Part shown: positions 63,113 through 64,000 of the stretch, piece after piece
How positions within the stretch are numbered: the stretch's first letter is position 1
Layout of the letters: the number at the start of each line of letters is the position of its first letter
DNA from: Ignavibacteriota bacterium
GTDB taxonomy: Bacteria; Bacteroidota; Ignavibacteria; Ignavibacteriales; Melioribacteraceae
Assembly: GCA_016708125.1 (NCBI GenBank)
Contig: JADJGF010000001.1
Span: 3,680,001-3,744,000, forward strand
DNA length: 64,000 bases
Direction of reading: 5' to 3'
Program-made: the position numbers and the translations under genes
The notes under the pieces: model-generated
What the model was told of the DNA's origin: nothing
What the model saw: the letters and a program-made list of their open reading frames with translations, nothing else
Databases searched by the model: none

Positions 63113-63799
63113 ATGTCAGATATCATTGAAGTAAAAAAATTATCTAAATCTTATTGGAGAAACAGTTTAGAAATTCCCGTGTTAAATGAACTTTCCTTAA
63201 ATGTTAAAGAAGGAGAATTTTTAGCACTTATGGGTCCTTCCGGCTCCGGTAAAACTACTTTGTTAAATATAATTGCCGGAATTGATAGACCAACAAACGG
63301 AAGTGTAACTGTTGCGAATACTGATATTGCAAAACTAAGTGAATCGGCTTTGGCAAAATGGCGATCTTCAAATGTTGGATTTATTTTTCAATTCTATAAT
63401 TTAATTCCTGTTTTAACAGCTTTTGAAAATGTTGAACTTCCATTGCTTCTAACAAAACTTTCCAAAGCGGAAAGAAAGAAACATGTGGAAACTGCTCTTA
63501 CAATTGTGGGACTTGGCGATAGAATTCATCATTATCCAAAACAACTTTCCGGCGGTCAAGAACAGCGTGTTGCTATTGCACGTGCAATAGTTACGGATCC
63601 TTCACTTCTTGTTGCAGATGAACCAACTGGTGATCTTGATAAAAATTCCGCAAATGAAATTTTAATTTTGATGGATCGATTAAACAAAGAATTCAATAAA
63701 ACAATTGTGATGGTAACACATGACCCGCATGCTGCAGAAAAAGCAAAAAGATTATTGCATCTTGAAAAAGGTGAATTATCCTCAAACGAAAAAAATTAG
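63113..63799 (+). CDS. ABC transporter ATP-binding protein (MacB/LolD-like)
   Basis: A 228-residue ATPase of the LolD/MacB group. Walker A GPSGSGKTT (about 43-51), Q-loop FQFYNLIPVLTAFENVELPL, signature LSGGQEQRVAIARA, Walker B LLVADEPTGDLD and switch His in VMVTHDPHA. It works with the permease that begins just downstream. SD GAGAGGA upstream of the ATG. Confidence 0.94.
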   Translation: MSDIIEVKKLSKSYWRNSLEIPVLNELSLNVKEGEFLALMGPSGSGKTTLLNIIAGIDRPTNGSVTVANTDIAKLSESALAKWRSSNVGFIFQFYNLIPVLTAFENVELPLLLTKLSKAERKKHVETALTIVGLGDRIHHYPKQLSGGQEQRVAIARAIVTDPSLLVADEPTGDLDKNSANEILILMDRLNKEFNKTIVMVTHDPHAAEKAKRLLHLEKGELSSNEKN

Positions 63800-63808
63800 T
63801 GAGGGATT

Positions 63809-64000
63809 ATGAAAGTATTAAAATTAATTTTCAAAAATGCATTAAGACATAAATTGCGATCAATTCTTACAATTTCCGGAATTGCAATAGCAATTATTGC
63901 TTTTGGATTATTGCGAACCGTTGTTACTATTTGGGATTCAAGCGTTGATGCAGCAAGCGCAAACAGATTAATTACACGGCAAGCAATTTCTTTTATCTAT
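63809..64000 (+). CDS. MacB/FtsX-type ABC permease, N-terminal part (cut by window end)
   Basis: The first 64 codons, beginning MKVLKLIFKNALRHKLRSIL, followed by a hydrophobic segment (about 20-40), which is the standard N-terminus of FtsX-type permeases. SD GAGGGA is nine bases ahead. It continues beyond the window, with the adaptor and ATPase forming a MacAB-like export operon. Confidence 0.85.
   Translation, partial: MKVLKLIFKNALRHKLRSILTISGIAIAIIAFGLLRTVVTIWDSSVDAASANRLITRQAISFIY

Overview
The window is AT-rich (about 30% GC by eye), with dense, mostly co-oriented genes, frequent TTG starts and clear Shine-Dalgarno (SD) sites. A secreted 1341-residue protein ends in a type IX secretion sorting domain of the kind common in Ignavibacteria (YPNPFNPETNLKFGLPEQ). 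Together with a PorV/PorQ-like barrel, a TonB receptor with a carboxypeptidase-like N-terminal domain, PEGA and OmpA surface proteins and a GH9 cellulase, this suggests a member of the Ignavibacteriota (Bacteroidota/Chlorobiota superphylum). That placement is inference from protein style.

Layout. 1-3.9 kb: floA end, a small membrane protein, a UvrD helicase and a glycosyltransferase. 4-7.1 kb: a nucleoside salvage operon (cdd-tdk-nupC-punA). 7.1-12.1 kb: a small anchored protein, a TonB receptor and a KefB-type antiporter. 12.2-17.8 kb (minus): rsmE, a FUN14-like protein, a POTRA/barrel protein, a CoA-binding protein and gcvP. 17.9-24.8 kb (minus): the lipid operon yceD-rpmF-plsX-fabH-fabD-fabG-acpP-fabF-rnc. 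24.9-30.9 kb: an ABC-2 exporter, a PrsW-type protease, nadD, meaB, a pyruvoyl arginine decarboxylase and a double-HTH regulator. 31.1-34.2 kb: a GH9 glycosidase, a small unknown protein and tRNA-Ala(GGC). 34.2-41.7 kb (minus): three surface genes, one with a nearly perfect 5 x 234 bp tandem array. 41.8-46.1 kb: a cytochrome-like lipoprotein, a GIY-YIG protein, then a reductase, a serine-palmitoyltransferase-like enzyme and a GNAT acyltransferase that look like a bacterial ceramide locus. 46.1-49.9 kb: envelope proteins. 50.0-60.5 kb: isocitrate dehydrogenase, HD protein, aconitase, phosphoesterase, MmgE/PrpD protein, citrate lyase gamma-beta fusion and citrate lyase alpha. 60.5-64 kb: small membrane protein, patatin and a MacAB-like efflux system cut by the window end.

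The most unusual feature is in the citrate region. Three genes for S23-type four-helix-bundle proteins (one decayed) each sit between operon genes inside inverted arrays of degenerate 8-bp repeats. The arrays start at or just after the stop codon of the upstream gene (in the second cassette they run into its last codons) and end on or next to the SD of the downstream gene. The octamer consensus is ACGTTNAR for two related cassettes and AATTGYTA for the third, which carries a different S23 subfamily. The layout resembles 23S rRNA intervening sequences (S23 ORF in the loop of a long stem), but in a protein-coding operon. A mobile or RNA-processing cassette is the best candidate here for an undescribed system.
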